A DNA stretch of 64,000 nt from Photobacterium sp. TY1-4 (lineage in GTDB: Bacteria; Pseudomonadota; Gammaproteobacteria; Enterobacterales; Vibrionaceae): positions 1,240,001 to 1,304,000 of the forward strand of contig NZ_CP099735.1 in NCBI RefSeq assembly GCF_025398175.1. Reading direction: 5' to 3'. Positions 1 through 8,501 of this stretch are shown here, in pieces. A program made the position numbers and the translations under genes. Under the pieces are notes generated by a model. That model was not told the DNA's origin. It saw only the letters and a program-made list of their open reading frames with translations, and did no database searches. Position 1 is the first letter of the stretch, and each line of letters opens with the position of its first letter.

Positions 1-1
1 A

Positions 2-1186
2 ACCGATACTCCCGCCACGGACCTCCCCCGTGGAGCCCGACCTTTGTTCATTGCCGCCATTGCTGCCCTGATGGGGATCGGCCAAAGCAGTTTGCTGGTT
101 TCTCTCCCGGTGCTGGTCGAACAGTCCGGGCTCAGCCTGAGCACCTGGTCGGTGTTGATTGCCCTCGGCAGTGTCTTATTTTTGCCTGCCGCGCCGTTCT
201 GGGGACGGATGAGCGATCGGATCGGCCCCAAGCCGGTGGTGCTCACGGCATTGTGCGGGTTACTGGTGAGTTTCGGCGGGTTACTGGTCGGAGTGATTCT
301 GGCCGGGCAGAACCGCTGGCCGGAGGCTGGGATCATTGCCGGTCTGGCGCTGGCACGGGTTATCTACGGCTGTACCGTGGCCGGAATGGTCCCGGCCGCT
401 CAGCACTGGGCCATCGCCAGTTGCGGCGAAGTCCACCGGCTACAGGCCGTCACCACCATCAGCGCCGGGCTGAGCACCGGTCGCCTGGCCGGTCCGTTGC
501 TGGCGATGCTTGCCATTACCTGGCATCCGCTGGCGCCGTTCGCCCTGATGACGGTGTTCCCGGCGATCGCGCTGGTCCTGGCACTGCCCTTGAAGGCACC
601 GGCGCTTCCGAGCGCCCCGTCACCGGCCGACACAGCCAACAGTCGGCCCGGCCGTGCGTTACTGCCTTTCCTGCTGACCGGCGCTGCGCTGGGCTGCACA
701 ATTTCCTTGCTGCAATACACACTCTCGCCGCTCCTGGCGGCGCTCACGACATGGTCGACCCCGGAAATTACCCGCGCGATCGGGCTGTTACTGACCCTCA
801 GTGCCGCGGTGACCCTGCTGGTACAGCTCACCGCGCTCAAGAAACAACACCTGCACAGCCACACCCTTTATCGCGGCGGTGCGGTCGCGCTGACCCTAGG
901 CTTTGCCCTGTGTCTGTTTCCGTCCTGGATGGCCCTGATCCCGGCCATGGCCATCCTGTCGGCAGGCGCCGCCATGCTGGTACCGGCCTACACGACCCGG
1001 GCCACCCAGGTCCAATCCGGCGGGCATGGCCTAGTCGCCGGGTATCTGGCGATGTCCCATACCGTAGGCTACGGGCTGGCCGCATTGCTGGCAGCAACCA
1101 GCAGCTATTCAGTTCAGTTGCCGATCGGGCTCTGCCTCGGCTTTGCCGGCCTGATCCTCGGGATCGCCATTCGAGCCAGCCGCTAA
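2..1186 (+). CDS. MFS transporter, 5'-truncated by the window edge
   Basis: This is a major facilitator superfamily permease of the inner membrane that probably exports a small molecule; the substrate is unknown. About twelve hydrophobic segments are visible. The family's motif A, a GRMSDRIGPK stretch, lies near residue 70 in the loop between helices 2 and 3. The reading frame is open to the left edge of the window. The TTG at 44 is therefore probably internal, and the true start most likely lies just outside. The gene converges with the histidine kinase on the other strand, and the last ~78 bp of the two reading frames overlap (1109-1186). Family assignment is firm; function beyond efflux is not. 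Confidence 0.85.
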   Translation, partial: TDTPATDLPRGARPLFIAAIAALMGIGQSSLLVSLPVLVEQSGLSLSTWSVLIALGSVLFLPAAPFWGRMSDRIGPKPVVLTALCGLLVSFGGLLVGVILAGQNRWPEAGIIAGLALARVIYGCTVAGMVPAAQHWAIASCGEVHRLQAVTTISAGLSTGRLAGPLLAMLAITWHPLAPFALMTVFPAIALVLALPLKAPALPSAPSPADTANSRPGRALLPFLLTGAALGCTISLLQYTLSPLLAALTTWSTPEITRAIGLLLTLSAAVTLLVQLTALKKQHLHSHTLYRGGAVALTLGFALCLFPSWMALIPAMAILSAGAAMLVPAYTTRATQVQSGGHGLVAGYLAMSHTVGYGLAALLAATSSYSVQLPIGLCLGFAGLILGIAIRASR

Positions 1187-3283
1187 GGCCTGTTGCAGGA
1201 CCAGCGTAAACGTCATCCCGGGTTGGCGCACACCACGCGCATCCGCGTTGTTTGCCGCGCTGATACTGCCTTGCATATCCCGCATACTGTTGGCGGTGAT
1301 CGACAGCCCCAGCCCCAGACCTTCACCCATTTTTTTGCTGGTCTGGAATGGCTCAAACATACTGCCCAGCTTGTCCTCGCTGATCCCGGTGCCGTTATCG
1401 GTCACCTGGATCACGAGCTGAGCCCCTTGTTCGGCCGCCGAGACCACCAGGCTCGGTGCCGCCGTTTCGGCCATCGCATCCAATGCGTTGCTGATCAGGT
1501 TGCCCAGCACCTGCATCAAACGTTGCGGCTCCCCCAGCACTGCCGGCAGCTGAGCCGGGATCCGGATCCGAACCTGCACCCTGTCCAGCCGCTGCTGATG
1601 AATGCGCAGCACTTGCTGCAACGCTTCGGGCAACGACGTTGGCCGTAACTGTTCCGGCCGGTTGAAGGCAAACGTCTTCAACTGGCTGGTCATGTTCGCC
1701 ATTCGATCCAGCAAGATATTCACCAGTTGGGTGTTAGCCATCAGCCGCTGGGTCTCCCCCCGCTCGATTAGCAGCGCGTTGCTCGAGAGCAAGGTTTTGA
1801 GCCCGGTCAGCGGCTGGTTCAGCTCGTGGGTAATGGCGCTCGACATTCGGCCCAGAGCGGCCATTTTGCTGGTCTGCACCAGCTCTTCCTGCGCCGCCTG
1901 CAACGCTTTGGTCCGCTCCTGTACCCGTAATTCCAACGATGCATTGGCCGCCCGCAAGGCAGTTTCGGCCTTCTTCCGTTTGCTGATATCGATCACGGTG
2001 ATCAGCGACTGGGTCTCGCCATACCAGGGCAACGTACTCAGCGAAAACAGCACCGGAAAGCGAGAGCCGTCGCTGCGCTGGGCCATCGCCTCCACCCCGG
2101 AGATCTCCCCCCACTCCTGGGGTTTGGTGAGATTTTTCAACAGCAGCATGACCGTCGAGTTACCGGTATGGGTTTCAAATAACTGCCAGGCCAACAGATG
2201 GCGGATCATTGAAGGCGACAGGCTGAAATAACGCATGGCCGTCGGGTTGATTTCACTGATCTTGCCCCGGCTGTTGACCAGCAACAGTCCGACGTGGGTT
2301 TTGCTGAACATCCGGCGCAGCCGGGCTTCAGATTCAGCCACCAATTGCTGCAACTGCTGCCTGGAACGCAGTTTCTGCCGCCGCTCAGCCACGAACAGTC
2401 CAAGCCCTAGCAGGGCAATAAAAATCATCGCCGCACTGATCCCGAACCAGAACACGGTTTGATTCAGTTCGGCCAACGGGGTGAGGTAGTAAATATTCCA
2501 GTGCAGATCATCAAGCGCCACCGTTTGCACCAGATACGATGCCTTACCAAGTTGCCAGGTTGCCAGATTGGCCCCGCTGTAAAGCCGGATCGCCTGCATG
2601 GGATTGTCGGACCAGCTTTTGGCCGCGTCATTAAGCCATGCGGCACTGAATTTCTGGCTGCTGGAGAGGAAAAAGGTATGGGCCGGATCGCTGATCAGCA
2701 CCAGCTCATTTTCTGCCAGCCAGGACTCCGTCAGCGTGCCGAGCCCCACTTTCACCACCGCAATACCGATGATCCCCGACGGCGTGTTTACCGGGGCGGC
2801 GAGAAAATACCGGGCCTGGCCGTCCACCATTTTGCTGAGGGTCACCACATCCCCACCCTGCTGGCGCAACGTGTCGGCTATCAACCGGCCGTCGGCATCC
2901 CGCCAATGAGCCGGCTGCTGGCTGGACGCGACCAGATCCCCCGCCGCGGTCAGGATATACCAGCCTTTGGTGTTGGCGGCTTTATCGAGCTGAGCCAAAT
3001 ACAGCGAAACCTGCGCCCGGACTTCCTGCTCACCGGCCAGCAAGCGGCGGCTGTCCTGGTGCTCAGCCACCAGATAAGGCAAATAGTGATAGCGCTGCAA
3101 TGCCCGGCGAATATCGCCGACATAACTGAGCAGCCGATCCTCCCCGGCCGTCTGCGCTGCTTCCAGCAACCATTGACGGCACAACTCACGGGTTGCCTGA
3201 ACACCGGCGGCCATCAGTAACACAACCGAGACAACCACTAGTAATCGTTTCATTCGACGGGACAACATCATTCCTTGATCCAC
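1109..3283 (-). CDS. DctB-like membrane sensor histidine kinase
   Basis: This is a sensor kinase of the DctB/NtrB class, expected to sense a small molecule in the periplasm and phosphorylate a response regulator. Visible parts: an N-terminal membrane helix (residues ~12-30), a periplasmic sensor region resembling double-Cache domains (~40-270), a second helix (~277-297), a PAS domain (~325-430), the phospho-acceptor His in HELNQPL (~484), and the ATPase N box (NLISNALDA, ~600) and G boxes (DNGTGIS ~632, GLGLGLS ~657). The HELNQPL box is typical of DctB-type kinases. No response regulator lies next to it, so it is an orphan here. The start is uncertain: GTG at 3283, ATGs at 3271/3268 or ATG at 3253. 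The 3' end overlaps the MFS gene on the other strand. Confidence 0.85.
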   Translation of the reverse strand: MDQGMMLSRRMKRLLVVVSVVLLMAAGVQATRELCRQWLLEAAQTAGEDRLLSYVGDIRRALQRYHYLPYLVAEHQDSRRLLAGEQEVRAQVSLYLAQLDKAANTKGWYILTAAGDLVASSQQPAHWRDADGRLIADTLRQQGGDVVTLSKMVDGQARYFLAAPVNTPSGIIGIAVVKVGLGTLTESWLAENELVLISDPAHTFFLSSSQKFSAAWLNDAAKSWSDNPMQAIRLYSGANLATWQLGKASYLVQTVALDDLHWNIYYLTPLAELNQTVFWFGISAAMIFIALLGLGLFVAERRQKLRSRQQLQQLVAESEARLRRMFSKTHVGLLLVNSRGKISEINPTAMRYFSLSPSMIRHLLAWQLFETHTGNSTVMLLLKNLTKPQEWGEISGVEAMAQRSDGSRFPVLFSLSTLPWYGETQSLITVIDISKRKKAETALRAANASLELRVQERTKALQAAQEELVQTSKMAALGRMSSAITHELNQPLTGLKTLLSSNALLIERGETQRLMANTQLVNILLDRMANMTSQLKTFAFNRPEQLRPTSLPEALQQVLRIHQQRLDRVQVRIRIPAQLPAVLGEPQRLMQVLGNLISNALDAMAETAAPSLVVSAAEQGAQLVIQVTDNGTGISEDKLGSMFEPFQTSKKMGEGLGLGLSITANSMRDMQGSISAANNADARGVRQPGMTFTLVLQQALAAGSNGDPEDQAGKAEAEPDRQLN

Positions 3284-3486
3284 GCAATACCATGCCCCCA
3301 GTGTGCTGGGCGGAGGGCGTAAAGTCGAGCAACGCCCGGCATAACAACAAGCTAGGTCACTGTCTGTGTGTCGAGAAACGGCTTACCGGGGGTTTGATAC
3401 ACTTAACGATGACACAAAACCGAAATCATCATGACGCTGCACATCCCGGCAGCAGTCATATACCCCACAGTCGGAGGCGCTCGCAC

Positions 3487-3987
3487 ATGAAACGACGACA
3501 CTGGTTGCTCCCCTGCCTGCTCTGGCTCACCACGCCGTCCTGGGCTGATGAAACCTTTGACATGCCGCCTGTCTCGATCACCTGGGCCAGTCCCGACAAG
3601 TATCGTGATGTGCGGGCAACAGCCGGGAGCCAGAGCCGTTTTGAGCAACAGGTTTTTGAAACGCTTTCGATTTATTTTCAGGATGCAGCCAAACGCTTTC
3701 TGACATCCGAGCAGACCCTGGAAATCACGGTCGTCGACCTGGACCTGGCCGGTGATGTCCGGCTCAATACCAGCGGCCAGCCGCTGCGGATCCTGACCAG
3801 TATCTCTTCACCGGCGATTAGCCTGAGCTATCAATTGCTGGAGGGGGAGACCGTCGTCAAATCAGACAAAGTCTGGCTCACGGACCTCAACTATCAGTCC
3901 AGCGTCACCGGGCTGGGCCATCGCTCCCCGCTAGTGTATGAAAAAGTGATGATCCAGCGCTGGATTCAAAAGACGTTCCGCGACTGA
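3487..3987 (+). CDS. DUF3016 family secreted protein
   Basis: This is a 166-residue exported protein matching the DUF3016 family, whose function is unknown. It opens with a clear signal peptide (basic MKRRH, a hydrophobic core, cleavage near TPSWA-DE). The mature part is a small soluble domain ending in a conserved-looking VYEKVMIQRWIQKTF segment. The frame extends upstream to 3193, but the signal peptide fixes the start at ATG 3487. It is monocistronic, divergent from the histidine kinase and convergent with the PTPS-like gene. A bidirectional terminator lies between it and that gene. Confidence 0.75.
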   Translation: MKRRHWLLPCLLWLTTPSWADETFDMPPVSITWASPDKYRDVRATAGSQSRFEQQVFETLSIYFQDAAKRFLTSEQTLEITVVDLDLAGDVRLNTSGQPLRILTSISSPAISLSYQLLEGETVVKSDKVWLTDLNYQSSVTGLGHRSPLVYEKVMIQRWIQKTFRD

Positions 3988-4061
3988 AATGACTTTTCGC
4001 GACTGACCAGATCTCTCGCGGCAGAATACCAGAACGCCGCGTGTGTATCCGGGGCATAAAA

Positions 4062-4097
4062 AAAACCGCAGCCCCGTCGCTCACGGTCTGCGGTTTT
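4062..4097. terminator. Bidirectional intrinsic terminator
   Basis: A perfect 10-bp stem (AAAACCGCAG at 4062-4071, CTGCGGTTTT at 4088-4097) ends in an A run on one side and a T run on the other. It can therefore terminate the DUF3016 gene on + and the PTPS-like gene on -. Confidence 0.9.
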
Positions 4098-4117
4098 CTG
4101 AAGTGTCGGCTGGCGGC

Positions 4118-5023
4118 TTATCGCGTCGCCATCGCCCCTTTACCCACCCCTTCGTAAGCAACAACTTCCAGGGTTTTGTCAGCCACCAGCGGCTTGACCT
4201 GCTCGGCAATATAATGGGCCAGCAGCTCAACCGTGGTATCGGTTTCAAGGATCTCCGTTTCCGCTTTGGCAATCGCCAGCTCAAACTCACCCTGAGGCGC
4301 AGTGTAACGGAAACCGTAATGGGTTTGCGGGGTCGCTGCCGCCGCATGCTGGCTTAAATTCAGCTCACTCAGCTCGGCCAGATCTTCCCGGGAGCCCAGG
4401 TAAATATCCTGCCAGCGCTGGGCCCATTGCTGCTCCAGTGCCGTATCCCGGTGGCCATCCACCAACAACTCGACCGGCGAACGGTGGCCATGGGCAATGC
4501 GCTGGCAGTTGCCGTCATGCTTTTTCAGACCATGGCTGTAATGGTAAAACGCGCCGTCAAGTTGTTCATGGCGCAGCTTCAGCTCCAGCCCCTGAACATT
4601 CTCCGGCAGGTTCCCTTTCAGGACCTGATACAGGTGGCGGGTGACCGACTCAATCGTCACCGCCTCGTCTTCAATGAAGCAATACGCCTGATCCGGACAA
4701 TGCAGGTGAATACTCTTCTCGTCACGCAACAGATCCACCGTGGTATACCCCGGCTGACTGCCCGCAATATGGATCCGGGCATTCTGGGTCGGCACAATCA
4801 GGCGGTGATCCACATATATGTCAACCAGTTGCTTGATTTGCTTTTTGACCCGACTGAAATCGAGCACCATGCTCATCTCGTTCAGCTCACCCGACATCAC
4901 CACATCGAGAATCCAGCTCTCCCCGACCATCCCCCGCTGACCACACAGATATGAGGCGTCAATCACGGTTAGATCTCTGACAAATAGCTTCAAACTGAAG
5001 TCCTTATTGATAATCGTTGTCAT
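4118..5023 (-). CDS. Two-domain 6-pyruvoyl-tetrahydropterin synthase / QueD-like protein
   Basis: This 301-residue protein consists of two PTPS (T-fold) halves. Such enzymes act on dihydroneopterin triphosphate in pterin or queuosine synthesis. The C-terminal half keeps the hallmark residues: a YHYSHGLKKH stretch, a candidate catalytic Cys in DGNCQRIAHGHR, and the HGH zinc ligands (~170-180). The N-terminal half keeps the fold signature (VLDFSRVKK, VDHRLIVP), but the HGH motif is replaced by GESW, so it probably binds no zinc. Single-domain relatives are about 120-150 residues, so this is a duplication with one degenerate half. Whether it makes the queuosine precursor or another pterin cannot be told from the sequence. 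Transcription ends at the shared terminator. Confidence 0.8.
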   Translation of the reverse strand: MTTIINKDFSLKLFVRDLTVIDASYLCGQRGMVGESWILDVVMSGELNEMSMVLDFSRVKKQIKQLVDIYVDHRLIVPTQNARIHIAGSQPGYTTVDLLRDEKSIHLHCPDQAYCFIEDEAVTIESVTRHLYQVLKGNLPENVQGLELKLRHEQLDGAFYHYSHGLKKHDGNCQRIAHGHRSPVELLVDGHRDTALEQQWAQRWQDIYLGSREDLAELSELNLSQHAAAATPQTHYGFRYTAPQGEFELAIAKAETEILETDTTVELLAHYIAEQVKPLVADKTLEVVAYEGVGKGAMATR

Positions 5024-5128
5024 AAAACCAGAGCGGCATTATACGCAGCTCAAGCTGGTAGTAAACCTATGGACACAACCATCCCTGCGAAGATCGTCCG
5101 CTGCGTCAGGCAAGCCGGGCATTACCGA

Positions 5129-5797
5129 CTAAAAACGATAACTCAGTGCGGCGTACATGGACGAAACGCCATTTTGCTGCGATTCAAAGCGAACGGCATT
5201 GCCGTTGCTGTCGACCCCGTCCCAGGTTTTAATGTCTGCCGGCAGGCGGGAATGGCGAACGCCCAGCTCCATGGCAAACTGATCCATCACGGTCCAGTTA
5301 ACCCCAGCCTGGACGCCGAACACGGTTCCGCTGACATCGAACCCGCCATGGAGATCTGATTCTGACTCCACCCAGGCATAACCGAAGTGCAGCCCCACAA
5401 ACGGCCGAATGTCCTGTCCGTTTCGGAACAGGTAGTCGCCACTGAACAGATGCAGGTTCGCCACCGTTTCATAACTCAGATCATTGGCAAATTCGCTCTC
5501 CGAGCGGTGATGCTCATAGCTATAGTACAGTCGGCTCCGACCATCCGGAGAAAAAATCCCGATATCCAACCCGCCGAATCCTTCGCTGCGCGTGGTGTCA
5601 GCTTCCTGCTTATTCGTTTCGCTGATCACCAACTGATCGGAGTTACTGATCTGGCTCATGCCGCCTTTCAGACTGGTAAAATACGAATAAGGTGCCTGGG
5701 CCGGGGTGGCTGTTGCCTGCGGTTGTGGCGATTGTGCCCAACCGGTCAGAGGAAGCAGGGCCAATACACATCCTGCCGCGACTGTCTTTTTATCCAT
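5129..5797 (-). CDS. Outer membrane beta-barrel protein
   Basis: This is a small porin-like barrel of the outer membrane, 222 residues. It starts with a signal peptide (MDKKTVAAG, hydrophobic core, cleavage near GWAQS). It continues with alternating polar/hydrophobic strands and ends ...YAALSYRF, the C-terminal Phe recognised by the BAM machinery. The open frame continues 26 codons upstream to 5875. That extension reads through a 15-bp degenerate repeat array and lacks signal-peptide character, so ATG 5797 is preferred. OmpA/OmpW-type barrels are the nearest analogues. Specific function is unknown. Confidence 0.75.
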   Translation of the reverse strand: MDKKTVAAGCVLALLPLTGWAQSPQPQATATPAQAPYSYFTSLKGGMSQISNSDQLVISETNKQEADTTRSEGFGGLDIGIFSPDGRSRLYYSYEHHRSESEFANDLSYETVANLHLFSGDYLFRNGQDIRPFVGLHFGYAWVESESDLHGGFDVSGTVFGVQAGVNWTVMDQFAMELGVRHSRLPADIKTWDGVDSNGNAVRFESQQNGVSSMYAALSYRF

Positions 5798-5830
5798 GAT
5801 AAACCTGTTCTGTCTCACTTCCGTGGCAAC

Positions 5831-5920
5831 CTCATTCGGAGCGACTGCATTCGAAGCTATCTCACTCGGAGCCATCTCATTTGTGGTCGCCTAATCCGTG
5901 GTCGCCGGATTCATGACAAC
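5831..5920. repeat. Degenerate 15-bp tandem repeat array
   Basis: Six successive 15-nt units share the pattern CTCATTCGGAGCNNN (starts 5831, 5846, 5861, 5876, 5891, 5906), becoming weaker to the right. The array lies directly upstream of the outer-membrane protein start. It is one of several arrays of similar period in this window. Confidence 0.65.
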
Positions 5921-6029
5921 CAAAGCGCGCAAAAATATGGCAGGCACTGCGCCTGCCATACCCCAATTACCGGGTATCTTAATTCATTCGCTATATCAAT
6001 ACTATAATCACACCTCAGTGGTCCTGGGA

Positions 6030-6407
6030 TCAGGATCGCAACCAGCCCAGCGCTTCTAACGGATCGTCAAAATAGCGAATTTCACCCGCCACAAACCAGC
6101 TGCCGACCTTGGTCATCACTTCCTGCCAGTGGCTATTGCCGTAAAACGCCACTTTGTTGAACTTCTTGCCGTGTTTCAGACCCAGCTTGAGATCATCCCA
6201 GGCCGCCTGCAACTGCCAGCCTTCAAAGTCCGTCCCGTCGACATAGACATTGACGACCGGGCTTTCAATCCCTTCCAGCGCCTCATCCACCATCGGGGTG
6301 ATTTTTTCGTAATCGGCATGCGTCAGGGTGCCAATCACTTTAAATTCCATAAAGACGACCCCGTTCACCTTTTCAATATCCATTGACAGACCATGTAAGT
6401 TACTCAT
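6030..6407 (-). CDS. SpoIIAA-like (STAS-fold) protein
   Basis: This is a 125-residue soluble protein of the SpoIIAA-like/STAS family. Members have an alternating beta/alpha fold and are thought to work in regulation or lipid-linked binding; no enzyme activity is established. The family pattern is visible: an N-terminal beta strand, LTHADYEKITPMVDEAL, a central DDLKLGLKHGKKFNKVAFYGNS segment, and a WFVAGEIRYFDDPLEALGWL terminus. ATG 6407 is chosen because a strong AGGAGG sits 4-5 nt upstream; a GTG one codon earlier is possible. The gene stands alone. Confidence 0.75.
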   Translation of the reverse strand: MSNLHGLSMDIEKVNGVVFMEFKVIGTLTHADYEKITPMVDEALEGIESPVVNVYVDGTDFEGWQLQAAWDDLKLGLKHGKKFNKVAFYGNSHWQEVMTKVGSWFVAGEIRYFDDPLEALGWLRS

Positions 6408-6497
6408 CACACCTCCTCAAACACATCGGTTTCCGGCTGAAATGTGCAAGCCACACGACTCTGTATGCCACATCTTCCGGGTTTCTTTTCAGTGTAA

Positions 6498-6657
6498 TAC
6501 CAATCAAAGTATGTAAGTGATCAGAAATAGCGCAGGAAAAATGGTTGAGAACAAGGCAGAGTTTTTAGATAAGTAGTTATTCTACAATCAAAAATTCTAA
6601 CGCAGTTATCGAGCATTTGAACAAGCTAGGATGACCAGTTATTTACTGCGATTGGTA
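6498..6657. repeat. MITE-like palindromic intergenic element
   Basis: A roughly 160-bp element is bounded by imperfect inverted repeats of about 26 bp. The left end reads TACCAATCAAAGTATGTAAG. The right end, reverse-complemented, reads TACCAATCGCAGTAAATAAC. It holds no gene and is AT-rich. The terminal sequence resembles a dispersed repeat known in Vibrionaceae genomes; that resemblance is from memory and not searched. Confidence 0.75.
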
Positions 6658-6699
6658 TAATACGGATACGGGCAGACAGCGTGGTCCCCGGAAACAACA

Positions 6700-6730
6700 A
6701 AGCCTCCGGCAGGGACTCTGCCGGAGGCTT
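6700..6730 (-). terminator. Intrinsic terminator of the acyl-CoA ligase gene
   Basis: A perfect 13-bp stem (6700-6712 with 6718-6730) has a 5-nt loop and is followed on the minus strand by TTTGTTGTTT. It lies 48 bp past the ligase stop codon. Confidence 0.9.
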
Positions 6731-6777
6731 GACGCATCACGAGATGATATGGCACACCCATTAAGTGACACCGTCAC

Positions 6778-8310
6778 CTAAATTTCAGCGCGGAGCTCTT
6801 TTTTCAGGATTTTCCCCGTGGCACTCATCGGCAACTGCTGGCGGATCACCACACTACGCGGGTACTTATAAGATGCGAACTGTGCTTTCCCCCACGCCTG
6901 CAACTCGGCTTCTGTGGCAAACGCCCCTTCTTTCAGAACCACATAGGCCCGGATTTCTTCACCGTATTCCTGGTCCGGGATCCCGAGTACAGCCACCATC
7001 GACACCGCCGGATGGGTCATGTACACCTCTTCGATCTCACGCGGATAGACGTTGAATCCGCCGCGGATGATCATATCTTTCACCCGATCGACAATATACA
7101 AATTGCCCTGCTCGTCATAACGCCCGATATCACCGGTAAAAAACCAGCCGTTGCGCAGGGCCCGTTCGCTCTCTTCCGGCCGGTTCAGATACCCTTTCAT
7201 CACGTTATGGCCGCGAATTGCCACTTCGCCGTCTTCACCGACAGGCACCGGGTTGCCTTCGAGATCGTACAAACGGATTTCTACCCCCTGGATCGGCTGA
7301 CCAATTGAGCCCGGGATCCGCTCGCGATCCAAGTGGTTGAAGCACGCCACCGGCGAGGTTTCTGACAAGCCGTAGCCTTCAAGGATCGGCACCCGGAACT
7401 GACGCTCAAATACGTGGATCACCTCTTTCGGCATTGATGAGCCGCCGCTGATCGCCACCCGCAAGGAGGAGACATCATGATCGGCAAAGGCATGATTGAG
7501 GGCGATATACATAGTCGGCACACCGGCAAACACCGTGACCTGATGCGTTTTGATCAGCTCAAGCACCGTCTGCGGTTCAAATCGCGGCACCAGAACCATG
7601 GTCGAACCAGCCAGTACGGCTGCGTTCATATTGACCGTCTGGCCAAAGGAGTGGAACAACGGCAAGGTCACCAAATGGACGTCATCGCCCTGCGCCGCCA
7701 TCAAATTTTCCGTCACCAGCGCGTTGCAGACCATATTGCTTTGGGTCAGTTCAGCACCTTTAGGCAACCCCGTCGTGCCTGAGGTATACAGGATCACCGC
7801 CGTATCTTCCCCGGAGCGGGAAAGGTAATCAAACTCACCCGGCTGATCTTGGATAAAGGCGGAGAACGTCGGTTGCCCGTTATACGACAGCTGGGTTTGA
7901 TCGGCCGTCATGACGATCATGTGCTCACATGCGTCAACTTGTGCAAAAGCCGCGACGCCGGCAGCCCCCATCGGTAAGGTATCGGTACCTTCAAAGCAGA
8001 AATAAAACCTGGCCTGAGCATCTTCCAGGTGGAATTTGATTTCCCGCTCTTTCAGCAAAACATTCAACGGCACGACCACCGCCCCGGCTTTCTGGATCCC
8101 GTAATAGATGATGGGGAAAAACGGCAAGTTCGGGCAACTCAGGGCCACGCGGTCCCCCGGCCGGATCCCTTTGGCGACCAATCCGTGGGCAACCTGACTG
8201 GCCAGCGCATCAAGCTGAGCATAAGTGAGCCGGGTATCGCCACAGATCACAGCAGGTTTATCCGGTTTACAACTGGCATTTCTTTGCAGCGCGGCAGCAA
8301 GATTCATCAT
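6778..8310 (-). CDS. Class I adenylate-forming enzyme, acyl-CoA ligase type
   Basis: This 510-residue ligase activates a carboxylic acid with ATP and transfers it to CoA. All core motifs are present: the phosphate-binding loop LYTSGTTGLPKG (~173), YGLSETSP (~310), the hinge/aryl motif DRVKDMIIRGGFNVYP (~400-418), and the C-terminal catalytic Lys in SATGKILKKEL (~500). Its length fits medium/long-chain fatty-acyl or aryl-CoA ligases; the substrate is not readable. Tandem ATG codons at 8310 and 8307 follow an AAGG box. It is followed by a strong terminator and is preceded on the same strand by the PhoD-like gene ~190 bp upstream. Confidence 0.85.
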   Translation of the reverse strand: MMNLAAALQRNASCKPDKPAVICGDTRLTYAQLDALASQVAHGLVAKGIRPGDRVALSCPNLPFFPIIYYGIQKAGAVVVPLNVLLKEREIKFHLEDAQARFYFCFEGTDTLPMGAAGVAAFAQVDACEHMIVMTADQTQLSYNGQPTFSAFIQDQPGEFDYLSRSGEDTAVILYTSGTTGLPKGAELTQSNMVCNALVTENLMAAQGDDVHLVTLPLFHSFGQTVNMNAAVLAGSTMVLVPRFEPQTVLELIKTHQVTVFAGVPTMYIALNHAFADHDVSSLRVAISGGSSMPKEVIHVFERQFRVPILEGYGLSETSPVACFNHLDRERIPGSIGQPIQGVEIRLYDLEGNPVPVGEDGEVAIRGHNVMKGYLNRPEESERALRNGWFFTGDIGRYDEQGNLYIVDRVKDMIIRGGFNVYPREIEEVYMTHPAVSMVAVLGIPDQEYGEEIRAYVVLKEGAFATEAELQAWGKAQFASYKYPRSVVIRQQLPMSATGKILKKELRAEI

Positions 8311-8501
8311 AAGTGACTACCTTGTCATTGTTTGAATTTCGTTGAAATACAACTTAAATATCCGCGATATGCGATGATATCCAACCCATAACTAATCAAG
8401 CCCGGCCGGGCTGTCAACGGACACTGAGCCGATTGTTAATAATTTGTGATCGATATAACCCCTGTTCATTCAACACTGTGAACTCAAGCCAATGACCAGG
8501 A

